Positions 46,614 to 58,463 of a stretch of DNA of 64,000 bases are shown in pieces. The DNA is taken from assembly GCA_013200995.1 (NCBI GenBank), contig CP053688.1:1240001-1304000 (forward strand), in the 5' to 3' direction. This stretch comes from Arthrobacter citreus. Lineage in GTDB: Bacteria; Bacillota; Bacilli; Bacillales; Bacillaceae_G. The notes beneath the pieces are model-generated. The model saw nothing but the letters and a program-made list of their open reading frames with translations. It was not told the DNA's origin and made no database searches. The position numbers and the translations under genes were made by a program. Numbering within the stretch: the stretch's first letter is position 1; every line of letters begins with the position of its first letter.

Positions 46614-46643
46614 AAAAGGAGTCATTCATCGACTCCTTTTTTT
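46614..46643 (+). terminator. Intrinsic terminator
   Basis: AAGGAGTC / GACTCCTT stem with loop ATTCATC and seven T, about 100 bases past the DUF1569 stop. Confidence 0.88.
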
Positions 46644-46724
46644 GTTCAACTAGATATGTTTCATTTTGCATATTTCATAACTTATGGCCTTCAGCAATTC
46701 AATACCTTATTTTGTTAAGAGCTT

Positions 46725-48287
46725 TTACTGATGATCCTTAATTGTTCTTTTCTCTTTTATTAGTAAAGCAGCTGCTAGTGACCCAATAAGCAAAAGGATA
46801 GCTATGGACAAATTCACTTCTTTTATTCCTGAGTTAAAAGCACTAAAAACAATCTTTTTAATGTTTTCAAAAGCTGGAATTTGTTTGAATACTTCAGCCT
46901 GTTTGCTATCAAAAATTAGAGAGCCTGCAAAAGCTCCTGCTTGATGAAAAACATTGAGCATTTGACTTTTAAATTCAGTATTAATAGATTGTATTTTCAT
47001 AATATGATTATTCAATGAATTGTTATAGCCTTCTGTCAACTTAATCCCTAGTATTACCACACCAAATGAAATGCCTACTTGACGGAATACATTTAAAATA
47101 CCTGAAGCCATACCAACCTGTTTTTTATCAACAGAACTCATAGCTGCATTAGCGATTGGTGGATTTACCAAAGCATTACTAATTCCTAAAAGAACAAAAC
47201 CAGGCATTAGATAGCTCCATTCAAAAGGAACTTTAATCATATGGCGAATAAGCATGATTCCAATTGCACCAATAAATAATGCACCACTAATTAACCAGCG
47301 ATTACCTATTTTCCCAGAAATAATCCCCGCTAATGGGCCCAATATTATCGTAAACCCACTTATTAGTAGCATTTTAACGCCAGTTTCAAAAGCAGTATAT
47401 CCCATATAATTTTGCATTAGGATTGTTAAATATGTGAATCCACCATATAAACCTGCTCCTAAAACAAACGCCGAAATATTAGCACCATTAAATGACCAAT
47501 TTCTAAATATTGATAATTCGATCATAGGTTGTTTTACAATTCTTTCAGTTATAATAAATGCAACTAATAATAAGATCGATAAAACTAATAGACTCAAAAT
47601 ATGCCAATCAGTCCACAAATAATTTTCATGTATTTCTTTTTGAATTAAAGCTAATACCATTGTAAAAATGAATGATGTACTTAAAACAAACCCTAAAAAA
47701 TCGATTTTTTCATCACTTTTTCTTTCGCTTTCCTGAATGAAGAAAATTCCTAATAGTATTGCCACTATGCCAATAGGGATATTAACCAAAAAGATTGATC
47801 GCCATCCAAAACTGTCAACTAAGACACCGCCAATAAGTGGACCAGCAGAAATAGCAAGCCCAACTACACTACTCCAAATTCCTAATGCTAGCCCTCTTTG
47901 TTTTTCAGGAAATGAAGCTGTAACAATTGTTAATGATAATGACATCATTGCTGCTCCACCAATTCCTTGGAAACCTCTAAAAATGTTCAACCAAAGATCA
48001 CTACTTGATATACCACTTGTTAGTGAGCCAATGACAAAAAATCCTAACCCGAATAGAAACACCTTTTTACGGCCGATGATATCTCCTAATTTAGAAACTG
48101 GCAATAACATAGCAGCATAAACTAAAGTATAAGCATTCAATACCCATTGTAAATTTGAAAAATTAGATGAAAAATCTTTTTGAATCTTAGGTAGTGCTAC
48201 ATTAACAATCGTAATATCAAGCATTGCCATAAATACAGCTAAACTAACTGTGATTAAAACCCACCATTTTCTATTTGTATTTTCCAA
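46725..48287 (-). CDS. DHA2-type (14-helix) MFS multidrug exporter
   Basis: About 520 aa from a TTG at 48287 that follows GAGAGGGGATATTATT; a reading to 48350 would run through the operator. EmrB/QacA-type motifs: MLDITIVNVALPKIQKDF (helix 1), the LGDIIGRKKVFLFGL loop between helices 2 and 3, and helix-5 motif WSSVVGLAISAGPLIGGVLV. About 14 membrane helices. It lies 67 bases below an ArsR-family gene and shares with it a TGCATTTGTGCGCAC motif, so the repressor probably controls it. Substrate unknown. Confidence 0.88.
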   Translation of the reverse strand: MENTNRKWWVLITVSLAVFMAMLDITIVNVALPKIQKDFSSNFSNLQWVLNAYTLVYAAMLLPVSKLGDIIGRKKVFLFGLGFFVIGSLTSGISSSDLWLNIFRGFQGIGGAAMMSLSLTIVTASFPEKQRGLALGIWSSVVGLAISAGPLIGGVLVDSFGWRSIFLVNIPIGIVAILLGIFFIQESERKSDEKIDFLGFVLSTSFIFTMVLALIQKEIHENYLWTDWHILSLLVLSILLLVAFIITERIVKQPMIELSIFRNWSFNGANISAFVLGAGLYGGFTYLTILMQNYMGYTAFETGVKMLLISGFTIILGPLAGIISGKIGNRWLISGALFIGAIGIMLIRHMIKVPFEWSYLMPGFVLLGISNALVNPPIANAAMSSVDKKQVGMASGILNVFRQVGISFGVVILGIKLTEGYNNSLNNHIMKIQSINTEFKSQMLNVFHQAGAFAGSLIFDSKQAEVFKQIPAFENIKKIVFSAFNSGIKEVNLSIAILLLIGSLAAALLIKEKRTIKDHQ

Positions 48288-48310
48288 AATAATATCCCCT
48301 CTCATGTTTA

Positions 48311-48327
48311 CGTGCGCACAAATGCAC
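48311..48327 (-). promoter_or_regulatory. Probable ArsR-type operator before the MFS gene
   Basis: Minus strand TGCATTTGTGCGCACG, whose GTGCGCAC core is a palindrome. The same 15-base word is upstream of the ArsR-family gene at 48711. Confidence 0.7.
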
Positions 48328-48354
48328 ATATTATATAAAATGAAAAGCACCCTT

Positions 48355-48687
48355 CTATTCCAAACTCATGAGTGCTTTCATATTATTTGCTGTCTCTTCA
48401 AAGATATCGACAATAAATTTTTTATTTGCTTTGTAATAAATTCCCCGACCTTCTTTTCTTCTTTGTACTATATTAAATCGATTCATAAAATCCAGATGAC
48501 GAGAAATCACTGAGCGATTTTGAGGAAAATTCTCTGCTATCTCTCCAATAGTCATTTCCCCATTAATAGCAAGGAAGATCAACAGTTCAGTTCGAACTGG
48601 GTCTAAAATCGCTCTAAAAAATTCAATATTAATATTATCTTCAATCATTTGTTTACATTTATTTGGATCATGATTAATACCCATCAT
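48355..48687 (-). CDS. ArsR-family winged-helix repressor
   Basis: 110 aa. Winged helix: EFFRAILDPVRTELLIFLAI, GEMTIGEIAENFPQNRSVIS (recognition helix RSVISRHLDFM) and the wing VQRRKEGRGIYYKANKKF. No CxC metal site is visible, so it probably does not sense metal through the classical alpha-3 site. It lies upstream of the MFS exporter on the same strand and carries the same operator motif before its start, a self-regulated efflux pair. Confidence 0.86.
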   Translation of the reverse strand: MMGINHDPNKCKQMIEDNINIEFFRAILDPVRTELLIFLAINGEMTIGEIAENFPQNRSVISRHLDFMNRFNIVQRRKEGRGIYYKANKKFIVDIFEETANNMKALMSLE

Positions 48688-48710
48688 CTCACCGCCTAAT
48701 TTCTATTATA

Positions 48711-48727
48711 TGCATTTGTGCGCACAT
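48711..48727 (+). promoter_or_regulatory. Probable operator before the arsR-type gene
   Basis: TGCATTTGTGCGCACATG; TGTGCGCACA is a perfect 10-bp palindrome. It repeats, in inverted orientation, the word at 48312-48326. Confidence 0.7.
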
Positions 48728-48907
48728 GTCAACGAATTAATTTTCTGCTCTAAGGGATTTTACTAATACTATCAAAAAGCCATTTTGCATTAAATATAAT
48801 TTACTATATAAGAGAATTTTTTATCATAATATAAATAACTCAATTATTTTCTACTAGAAATAATGAAACTATGTACTACTTTCGATCAAAAAAATAATCA
48901 AATTTAC

Positions 48908-49474
48908 TTAAGATCCCCTTTGATAAATCACTTGTACAACGCCAGAAGAAAATGTTTTTGTGTTAATCAAATTTAAATTGATTCTCTGTTTTAAATCTAT
49001 AAACAAAGGTTTACCTTCACCTAAAATGACAGGATGAATAGATAATCTAAATTCATCAACTAACCCCAAATTGATAAATGATGTAATAAGACTTGCACCA
49101 CCGTATAACCAGATATATTTACCCGTCTGCACTTTTAATTTATTTACTACTTCTGTTATATTTTCATTTATATAAATTGCATTATGCTCTTCATTAGCTT
49201 GCGTTCTGGAAAATACATATTTTTCTTTACTATGTACTAATTTCCACAATTCCTTATCGGCTACAGATTCATCTATTCCTGGCGTATAATTTCCCCATAA
49301 ATCGTAGCTTTTTCGACCATATAGAATAGTATCTATTTGATTAAGGAAATTAGTGAAATCCATTTCAGGATCCATAATACACCAATCAATTTCCCCGTTC
49401 TTTCCTTCAATAAAGCCATCTAAAGTAACTGCTAAATCTAAAATTACTTTTCTCTTCATATCGACTTTGGACAA
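48908..49474 (-). CDS. Dihydrofolate reductase-like (RibD C-terminal domain) protein
   Basis: 188 aa, YyaP/YwjB-type. It begins at a TTG seven bases after AGGAGG. Motifs: RKVILDLAVTLDGFIEGKNG (residues 8-27), DTILYGRKSYDLWGNYTPG, IWLYGGASLITSFINLGLVD (NADPH loop) and RLSIHPVILGEGKPLF. The reaction is unknown; the fold binds NADPH and a pteridine-like or uracil-like ligand. Confidence 0.87.
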   Translation of the reverse strand: MSKVDMKRKVILDLAVTLDGFIEGKNGEIDWCIMDPEMDFTNFLNQIDTILYGRKSYDLWGNYTPGIDESVADKELWKLVHSKEKYVFSRTQANEEHNAIYINENITEVVNKLKVQTGKYIWLYGGASLITSFINLGLVDEFRLSIHPVILGEGKPLFIDLKQRINLNLINTKTFSSGVVQVIYQRGS

Positions 49475-49607
49475 AACACTTCCTCCTTTTTTTAAAAATC
49501 ATCACTAATCGAATGTTTGTTCTTATTTTTATTATAACAAGCTCTCTTGGCGTTATCAAATACATATTGAGCGTAACTAGAACTATACGAACAGTATGTG
49601 AACTTTA

Positions 49608-50207
49608 TTGATAAAGTTGTGAACTTCGTTGATATAATGCCTATTTTCGTTGATAAACAGTCAAATCTCGTTGATAAATCGTCGATCATCGTAATATCTC
49701 CCTCAATTTCGTTGATTAGCAGCCTATTATCTTTGATATATCGTCGATCATCGTTATATTTCCCTCAATTTCGTTGATTAACAGTCCATTCTCCTTGATA
49801 TATCGTCGATCCTAGTTATATCTCCCTCAATTTCGTTGATTAACAGCCTATTATCTTTGATATATCGTCGATCATCGTAATATCTCCCTCAATTTCGTTG
49901 ATTAACAGTCCATTCTCCTTGATATATCGTCGATCCTAGTTATATTTCCCTCAATTTCGTTGACTAACAGCCTATTATCTTTGATATATCGTCGATCATC
50001 GTAATATTTCCCTCAATTTCGTTGATTAACAGTCCATTCTCGTTGATATATCGTCGATCCTCGTTATATCTCCCTCAATTTCGTTGATTAACAGTCCATT
50101 CTCCTTGATATATCGTCGATCATCGTAATATCTCCCTCAATTTCGTTGATTAACAGCCTATTATCTTTGATAAATCGTCGATCATCGTTATATATCCCCC
50201 AATTTTC
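49608..50207 (+). repeat. Large 21/62-bp periodic array D
   Basis: The array opens with 21-base units at 49608, 49629, 49650 and 49671, the first being the shared leader unit. From 49671 it becomes a 62-base unit made of three monomers (TTGATATATCGTCGATCATC plus G; TTATATTTCCCTCAATTTCG; TTGATTAACAGTCCATTCTC plus C). Units begin at 49671, 49733, 49795, 49857, 49919, 49981, 50043, 50105 and 50167 with no length drift; the last is partial. Two third-monomer variants (AGCCTATTATCT and AGTCCATTCTCC) mostly alternate, which points to a 124-bp duplication unit. Intergenic, 125 bases below the hutG terminator. Confidence 0.95.
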
Positions 50208-50331
50208 CTAAATCTGCATTTTTTATTTATACTTTGACCAATTTGGTTACGCTAAGGCATTATTATTTGAACTCCGACACTAATTTGACGATTCATCATC
50301 TTCCAACTCACCATACACCGCTCATCAAAAC

Positions 50332-50366
50332 AAAAAAACTCGCAAACAATTAAGTTTACGAGTTTT
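50332..50366 (-). terminator. Intrinsic terminator of the hut operon
   Basis: Minus strand: AACTCGTAAAC / GTTTGCGAGTT stem with a 6-nt loop and seven T, just past the hutG stop. Confidence 0.9.
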
Positions 50367-50371
50367 CCAAT

Positions 50372-52589
<2,218 letters not shown>

Positions 52590-54248
52590 CTACTTCATCA
52601 TTGGGATGTTAACGCCTTTTGCTTTCGCAGTTTCAACAGCTAAATCATAACCTGCGTCAACGTGACGAACAACACCCATTCCTGGATCTGAAGTTAATAC
52701 TCTTTCAATACGTTTTGCAGCTGCATCTGTACCGTCAGCAACGATAACCATACCAGCATGTAAAGAGTAACCCATTCCAACTCCACCACCGTGGTGTACA
52801 CTTACCCAGCTTGCGCCATTTACACCATTAATAAGTGCATTTAGAATTGGCCAGTCAGCTACTGCATCACTACCGTCTTTCATGCTTTCTGTTTCACGGT
52901 TTGGAGATGCTACAGAACCGCAGTCTAAGTGGTCACGACCAATTACGATTGGAGCTTTTAATTCGCCATTTTTAACCATTTCGTTAATGATTTTACCGAA
53001 TTTAGCACGCTCACCATAACCTAACCAACAAATACGTGATGGTAACCCTTGGAATGCAACCTTTTCACGAGCCATACGAATCCAGTTACATAAATGCTCA
53101 TTATCAGCAAATTCACGTAAAATTACTTCGTCTGTTTTGTAGATATCCTCTGGATCACCAGAAAGTGCTACCCAACGGAAAGGACCTTTACCTTCACAGA
53201 ATAATGGGCGAATAAATGCTGGTACGAAACCTGGGAAATCAAATGCATTTTTTACACCTTCATCTAATGCCACTTGACGAATGTTATTACCGTAGTCAAA
53301 TGCAAGTGCTCCACGTTGTTGCATCGCTAAAATTGCTTCAACATGTACAGCCATACTATGTTTTGCACGTTTAATTACTTCATCAGGATTTTCTACACGA
53401 AGTTTCTTTCCTTCTTCCATTGTCATTCCGATTGGTAAATAACCATTTAATGGATCATGAGCTGAAGTTTGGTCAGTAATTAAGTCTGGTACAAAATTAC
53501 GTTCTACTAATTGCGGTAAGATTTCAGCTGCATTACCTACTAATCCGATTGCTAAAGCTCTATCTTCGTTTTTAGCTTCAGTTGCAAGTTTTAATGCTTC
53601 TTCTAAATCGTGCGTTAATACGTCACAATATCTAGTGTCAATACGACGTTGAATTCTTGTTTCATCTACGTCAATTCCGATTACAACTCCACCATTCATT
53701 GTTACAGCTAATGGTTGAGCTCCACCCATACCGCCAAGACCTGCAGTGATTGTGATTGTACCTTTTAAGCTTCCACCGAAATGTTGCTTAGCTGCTTCTC
53801 CAAATGTTTCATAAGTACCTTGTAAAATACCTTGTGTACCAATGTAAATCCAGCTACCAGCTGTCATTTGACCGTACATCATTAAGCCTTTTTCATCTAA
53901 TTCACGGAAGTGCTCCCAAGTTGCCCATTTTGGAACTAAGTTAGAGTTAGCTAATAAAACGCGTGGTGCATCTTCATGAGACTTAAATACCGCTACAGGC
54001 TTACCTGATTGAACTAATAATGTTTCATCGCTCTCTAATTTCTTTAATGATTCAATAATTGCATCAAAGCTTTCCCAGTTTCTTGCAGCTTTACCGATTC
54101 CACCATAAACGACTAAGTCTTCTGGTCTTTCTGCTACTTCTTCATCTAAGTTGTTTAATAACATACGAAGTGCTGCTTCTTGAATCCAACCTTTTGTATT
54201 TAACTCAGTACCTCTTGGAGCTTTTAATGATCCTTTTGTGATTTCCAT
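52590..54248 (-). CDS. hutU: Urocanate hydratase
   Basis: 552 aa, full length. It hydrates urocanate to imidazolonepropionate with NAD as a tightly bound electrophile. Motifs: [20 protein letters not shown], the NAD-binding [20 protein letters not shown] (near 170), [15 protein letters not shown] with the catalytic Cys, and [18 protein letters not shown]. It begins 17 bases past the hutH stop. Confidence 0.96.
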   Translation of the reverse strand: MEITKGSLKAPRGTELNTKGWIQEAALRMLLNNLDEEVAERPEDLVVYGGIGKAARNWESFDAIIESLKKLESDETLLVQSGKPVAVFKSHEDAPRVLLANSNLVPKWATWEHFRELDEKGLMMYGQMTAGSWIYIGTQGILQGTYETFGEAAKQHFGGSLKGTITITAGLGGMGGAQPLAVTMNGGVVIGIDVDETRIQRRIDTRYCDVLTHDLEEALKLATEAKNEDRALAIGLVGNAAEILPQLVERNFVPDLITDQTSAHDPLNGYLPIGMTMEEGKKLRVENPDEVIKRAKHSMAVHVEAILAMQQRGALAFDYGNNIRQVALDEGVKNAFDFPGFVPAFIRPLFCEGKGPFRWVALSGDPEDIYKTDEVILREFADNEHLCNWIRMAREKVAFQGLPSRICWLGYGERAKFGKIINEMVKNGELKAPIVIGRDHLDCGSVASPNRETESMKDGSDAVADWPILNALINGVNGASWVSVHHGGGVGMGYSLHAGMVIVADGTDAAAKRIERVLTSDPGMGVVRHVDAGYDLAVETAKAKGVNIPMMK

Positions 54249-54265
54249 TTTAATTCCACCTCTAC

Positions 54266-55774
54266 TTAAATTTGTGTTTGTTTTGTATAGTTTCTAGCTA
54301 TGAAATTTTCTTTTAAATAAGTAGTTAATTTTTCAATGTCTTTAGAGAACACGCGATCCCTAGTAATTGATGGAACAGTTTTACGTGCATCTTCCATAAA
54401 TTTTCTAGTTGTTTCAGACATTTTTTCAATTCCTTTATATTCAACACCTTGCATTGCACAAATACATTCAATAGCTAAAACTCGTCTAGCATTTTGTAGA
54501 ATTTGGTATGCGTGACGTGCACCGATTGTTCCCATACTTACATGGTCTTCTTGGTTTGCAGAAGACGGAATTGAGTCAACGCTCGCTGGATGTGCTAATG
54601 TTTTGTTTTCAGAAACTAAAGCCGCTGCCACATATTGCATAATCATTGCCCCAGATTGTAATCCTGGTTCTGGACTTAAAAATGGTGGTAAATCATTTAA
54701 TTGTGGGTTTACTAATCGCTCGATACGTCTTTCTGAAATATTTGCTAGCTCAGCAACTCCTAATTTAAAGAAGTCCATCGCAAATGCAATTGGTTGACCA
54801 TGGAAGTTTCCACCAGAGAATACATCATCGCCAAATAATAATGGATTATCAGTTGCTGCGTTCATTTCAATTTCTAATTTCTCTTTTGCGTAGTTCAGAA
54901 CTTGCCAGCTAGCACCGTGAACTTGAGGAATACATCTTAATGTATAAGCATCTTGTACTCTGATTTCACCTTGTCTAGTTGTTAATTGACTTGTTGCTAA
55001 AATATTGCGGTAACGCTCAGCTACTTCAATTTGTTCTTTATATCCACGAGCAATATGAATTCTTTCATCAAATACATCTGTAATACCATTTAATGCTTCA
55101 AATGTAATAGAAGAAATTAATTCACTTTGATAAGCTAGCTCTTCACCTTCAAGATAAGTAAGAATACCCATTGCAGTCATTGCTTGAGTACCATTAATTA
55201 AAGCTAGGCCTTCTTTTGCTTCTAGAGTGATTGGTAAAATTCCTTCTTTTGCTAAAGCTTCAGCAGTTTCCATACGTTTTCCTTTATAGTAAACTTCACC
55301 TTCACCAAGTAAAACTAGAGCTAAGTGAGATAATGGAGCTAAGTCTCCACTTGCACCTAATGAACCTTGAGATGGGATCACTGGGTGAATTTGAGCATTT
55401 ATTAATGATAGTAATTTTTCAACGACTACTAAACGCACACCAGAGTGACCTTTTAACATCGTATTTGCACGAAGTACTAACATTGCTCTTGAAACTAATT
55501 CAGGGAATGGTTCACCAACGCCACATGCATGAGAAGCAATTAAGTTATATTGAAGTGTTGAAACATTTTCTTTTTCAATTAATACATCACTAAATTTTCC
55601 GAATCCTGTAGTAATACCATAAACAACTTTGCCATTATTTACGATTTCTTCTACCTTTTCTCTACATGCTTTTACTGCAACTAAGCTATCTTCACTTGCT
55701 TTTACATATGCCATTTCGAATAAAATACTTTTCATTTGTTCCATTGTTAAGCTATTACCAGTTAAAGTTACCAT
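54266..55774 (-). CDS. hutH: Histidine ammonia-lyase
   Basis: 502 aa from the ATG at 55774, which follows GGAGGTGTTTTATTA. It removes ammonia from histidine to give urocanate. The MIO cofactor arises from ASG in [17 protein letters not shown] (near 142). Other motifs: [13 protein letters not shown] and [18 protein letters not shown]. Expression depends on HutP-mediated antitermination at the hairpin just upstream. Confidence 0.96.
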   Translation of the reverse strand: MVTLTGNSLTMEQMKSILFEMAYVKASEDSLVAVKACREKVEEIVNNGKVVYGITTGFGKFSDVLIEKENVSTLQYNLIASHACGVGEPFPELVSRAMLVLRANTMLKGHSGVRLVVVEKLLSLINAQIHPVIPSQGSLGASGDLAPLSHLALVLLGEGEVYYKGKRMETAEALAKEGILPITLEAKEGLALINGTQAMTAMGILTYLEGEELAYQSELISSITFEALNGITDVFDERIHIARGYKEQIEVAERYRNILATSQLTTRQGEIRVQDAYTLRCIPQVHGASWQVLNYAKEKLEIEMNAATDNPLLFGDDVFSGGNFHGQPIAFAMDFFKLGVAELANISERRIERLVNPQLNDLPPFLSPEPGLQSGAMIMQYVAAALVSENKTLAHPASVDSIPSSANQEDHVSMGTIGARHAYQILQNARRVLAIECICAMQGVEYKGIEKMSETTRKFMEDARKTVPSITRDRVFSKDIEKLTTYLKENFIARNYTKQTQI

Positions 55775-55798
55775 TAATAAAACACCTCCGAATTTTGT

Positions 55799-55876
55799 CA
55801 AAAAACACAGAAGGAGGCTATGAGACGTAAAAATTTAATCTTACGAATCATAGCCCCCTATCATCTAATAAACTAT
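55799..55876 (-). promoter_or_regulatory. HutP-dependent attenuator between hutP and hutH
   Basis: Minus strand: UAG triplets in ATAGTTTATTAGATGATAGG (spaced four to five bases), then the terminator stem GGGGGCTATGA / TCATAGCCTCC and a T-rich tail (GTGTTTTTT). This matches the HutP system of B. subtilis: HutP with histidine and Mg binds the UAG repeats and keeps the terminator from forming. Confidence 0.9.
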
Positions 55877-55882
55877 GGGCAA

Positions 55883-56314
55883 TTATATGTGATTAATACC
55901 TAGTCCTGCCGATTCATGCTCTGATCCTTTAATAGGAGCACCAATCGTACCGTAGAGTGCAACTGCAATCCAGTCACCCTCGTTCACGTTTTTATACGGT
56001 TTACCTCTAACAACAGCAAATCTAAGTCCTACTGTTCTAAGAACATCACCTAATTGAACGTGACCTCTTGTTACGCCTTGAATTGCTTCAAGAGTTGCAT
56101 GATATAAAGAATGAACTTCTCTATAAAGAGCTCCATTAATTACACCATTCTGTTTGGCAGCGGTTTCAATCGCAGCAACAACTTTTTGTGAATCCATTGT
56201 ACCGACTTTACCTACACACCAAACTAGGTTTTCATTTTTCATTAATTCTTCTTCATGTTCAGTCAACGCAAGCATCATTGCTGTTCGACCAATTCGTTGA
56301 TTTTGCTCTGCCAT
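55883..56314 (-). CDS. hutP: Hut operon positive regulatory (antitermination) protein
   Basis: 143 aa, close to HutP of B. subtilis (about 148 aa). Conserved: [76 protein letters not shown] and the C-terminal [20 protein letters not shown] with the metal and histidine-binding His cluster. First gene of the operon. Confidence 0.96.
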   Translation of the reverse strand: MAEQNQRIGRTAMMLALTEHEEELMKNENLVWCVGKVGTMDSQKVVAAIETAAKQNGVINGALYREVHSLYHATLEAIQGVTRGHVQLGDVLRTVGLRFAVVRGKPYKNVNEGDWIAVALYGTIGAPIKGSEHESAGLGINHI

Positions 56315-56362
56315 ACGCTAATACCTCTTAGTTAATTCTCTAATAAACTAGTATCTGTTTAC

Positions 56363-56391
56363 ATTATATGCCAACAATTAGTAAACTTCAA
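56363..56391 (-). promoter_or_regulatory. Sigma-A promoter of the hut operon
   Basis: Minus strand TTGAAG (56386-56391), 17 bases, TATAAT (56363-56368), about 50 bases before the hutP ATG. Confidence 0.8.
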
Positions 56392-56406
56392 TATTTTCAG
56401 ATTATT
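56392..56406. promoter_or_regulatory. Possible CodY box next to the hut promoter
   Basis: TATTTTCAGATTATT matches the CodY consensus AATTTTCWGAAAATT at 12 of 15 positions and adjoins the -35 element. CodY represses hut in B. subtilis, which makes the match plausible; in such AT-rich DNA it may be chance. Confidence 0.4.
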
Positions 56407-56564
56407 ATTTTTAAAAAATATTTTCCAGTGAATTTTGTTAGAATATTCAATATATTCATCGGGAAATTATTATTTATGAAACCTTGTCCATTTTTCTTCT
56501 ATTATCAATAAAATTATTTGGTTATTAACCAAAATAGGTACTTAAATAACTTATCGCCGATTGT

Positions 56565-56999
56565 TTAAGACTTTTTTCTTAACACTAGCTGCCAAGTAAC
56601 ACCAAAACAATCAGTAACCCAGGTAACCTTACTAAAGTCATTCATTTCTACTGGTCCCATAAGTACTTTCCCATCACTCTTCAAGCCGTCAAAAATTAAA
56701 TCGAATTCTGCATCGTCATTACATTCTAAATAAAAGGAAACAGCCCAAGTAAAATCTGGGCAAGATTCTTTATCCATATCCAAGACCATAAAAGTCTGCC
56801 CTAAAATTTCAATGATGCCATTCATGATTTTCCCCTCTACACCACGGTCTTCTTTTGTAAATCTTCGAAGAGAAACGAGTTTTGAATCCGGAAAAGTACG
56901 AATATAATAATTCATCGCTTCCTCCGCATTGCCACTAAACGTAAGAAATGGAATAACCCTTTGCCCTGATACAGTCGGTATTATTTTTTCCTGTGTCAT
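56565..56999 (-). CDS. PhnB-like VOC family protein
   Basis: 144 aa. Glyoxalase/VOC fold of the PhnB (3-demethylubiquinone methyltransferase-like) type: RVIPFLTFSGNAEEAMNYYI, FMVLDMDKESCPDFTWAVSF and the C-terminal WVTDCFGVTWQLVLRKK. Substrate unknown. The ATG follows GGAGGGTTTCAAAG. Confidence 0.88.
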   Translation of the reverse strand: MTQEKIIPTVSGQRVIPFLTFSGNAEEAMNYYIRTFPDSKLVSLRRFTKEDRGVEGKIMNGIIEILGQTFMVLDMDKESCPDFTWAVSFYLECNDDAEFDLIFDGLKSDGKVLMGPVEMNDFSKVTWVTDCFGVTWQLVLRKKS

Positions 57000-57355
57000 C
57001 TTTGAAACCCTCCAAACAATTTGTAATTACCTTATTTTAGAACTACTAAAACAAACCAGTTCGAAATTTTCTTATTCTGCTGGTGAAAAGTCTTTATAAA
57101 ATGTAAATAATAAATAGATTGTACCATATTTTAACATATCAAAAAACTTCGCAGTTAATTGAAATAAAAACGAAGCTAAAATAGGCTGATCAAACGATTA
57201 ATGAATTATTTTTCTGCCTAATGAATTTCTTTCCCATAAACTGATTTTATGCAACCTTTCTTAATATCCACAGTATTTCCTTATCTTAACAATTTTCTTC
57301 TCTTGTTTATTTTTTAATATATAATTGTATTAAAAATAGATTAAAGGAGGTTAAT
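57000..57355. other. Intergenic region between divergent genes
   Basis: About 355 AT-rich bases without a supported ORF or strong hairpin. It must hold the promoters of both flanking genes. Confidence 0.5.
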
Positions 57356-58336
57356 ATGAAAAAATTTTTCGGAAGATTTTTTAAAAAGAATTTAAAAAAT
57401 GATAATGCATTTTATAACAATCTTAATGATCAGTTTTATACAAGCAACTTAATGTTAAATTCGAGCTTTGCTAATTTATCGTTAGTTTCTAGACTTGAGA
57501 ACGCATGGAAAATGGAATTCCTAGCTAATGTTAAAGAAAGAGTTATGGAAAAAGAAGATTGGAGCAATGCAAAGTATACCTTTGTTGAGGCAGAATTAAA
57601 ACGCTTTTTCTTAATGGCGGCAATCTTTGAAAACGTTCCAATGTATAGTCAGGATGTTGATAAAATCTGGCATGAAATGATTTTATTTACAAAAAGTTAT
57701 CAAAGCTTTTGCAAGTCTTTTTGTGGTGAAATGATACACCATGAACCAAATGTTATTAAAGATCAAGTAGCTATTACTGATGGCACTGATGTAAGAGCTG
57801 TTTACAATTTGTTATATAATACTTTGTTTGAACCAACCTCTGTAAATACCTATATTTTAGGAAATTTAGTTGTTAATTATAAAAATGCTAGTGTTATAGA
57901 ATATTTATCGAGCAAAACAGTTCAAACCTTAAGTTTCGTTTCTCATATTAGCTCAGAAACTAAATATAATTTTTTAAATGAGTTTGCTAGAATTCAAAAA
58001 AATTTAGTTGATAAAGAAAAGGAAGAAGCAAGAACTAAAGCACTTAGAAAAACAGAAGAAATCACTAAATACCACTCACAAAAATCTAGCCCAAGTTCAG
58101 CTACTCGTTCAACCTCTAGCAAAAAATCAGATGAAGGGCATATTAATTCATCAATTTTAACTACAAGTTCTTTGTTTGCATTAAATGAAAGTTCAAATGA
58201 TTGTTCAAGCAAGGGTGATAGTCATCATCAAAACTCGCACTCTTCATGCTCTAGTTCATCACATACTACATGTTCTAGTAGTTCTCACTCTTCGTGTTCT
58301 AGTTCAAGCTGCTCAAGTTCAAGTTGTTCAAGTTGA
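57356..58336 (+). CDS. Glycine-rich-domain-like helical protein with a Cys/Ser-rich tail
   Basis: 326 aa. The basic N-terminus (KKFFGRFFKKNLKN) is followed by a helical domain with VDKIWHEMILFTKSYQSFCK (near 104-123) and MIHHEP, a pattern seen in glycine-rich-domain/DUF1399-like proteins. After residue 235 the protein is low in complexity: Ser/Thr/Lys-rich, then a His/Ser stretch, and finally about 45 residues of Ser with regularly spaced Cys (SSCSSSSHTTCSSSSHSSCS and so on). The tail looks able to bind metal or be modified at Cys. No signal peptide or membrane helix. The ATG follows AAAGGAGGTTAAT. Confidence 0.6.
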   Translation: MKKFFGRFFKKNLKNDNAFYNNLNDQFYTSNLMLNSSFANLSLVSRLENAWKMEFLANVKERVMEKEDWSNAKYTFVEAELKRFFLMAAIFENVPMYSQDVDKIWHEMILFTKSYQSFCKSFCGEMIHHEPNVIKDQVAITDGTDVRAVYNLLYNTLFEPTSVNTYILGNLVVNYKNASVIEYLSSKTVQTLSFVSHISSETKYNFLNEFARIQKNLVDKEKEEARTKALRKTEEITKYHSQKSSPSSATRSTSSKKSDEGHINSSILTTSSLFALNESSNDCSSKGDSHHQNSHSSCSSSSHTTCSSSSHSSCSSSSCSSSSCSS

Positions 58337-58375
58337 TCTATTACTATTAATACTGTCATACAAGTATAATTACAT

Positions 58376-58401
58376 TAACTCAACCTTAGGTTGGGTTAAT
58401 A
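58376..58401. terminator. Hairpin after the Cys/Ser-tail gene, weak terminator
   Basis: TTAACTCAACC / GGTTGGGTTAA stem (one wobble) with a 3-nt loop, 40 bases past the stop. There is no U-tract, so terminator function is doubtful. Confidence 0.35.
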
Positions 58402-58463
58402 TCCAGTTTATAATCTACTGCTTTATTAAAAATAAGATTTTTCTGCTCTTAAATAAGTCAATT

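Noticed and set aside
49492..49689. Minus-strand ORF of 65 codons across the start of array D
   Set aside because: No ribosome site; the frame is a by-product of 21-base units.
49608..50207. CRISPR array
   Set aside because: The repeat period is 62 bases but all parts of the unit are similar between units; there are no unrelated spacers, and no cas genes are nearby.
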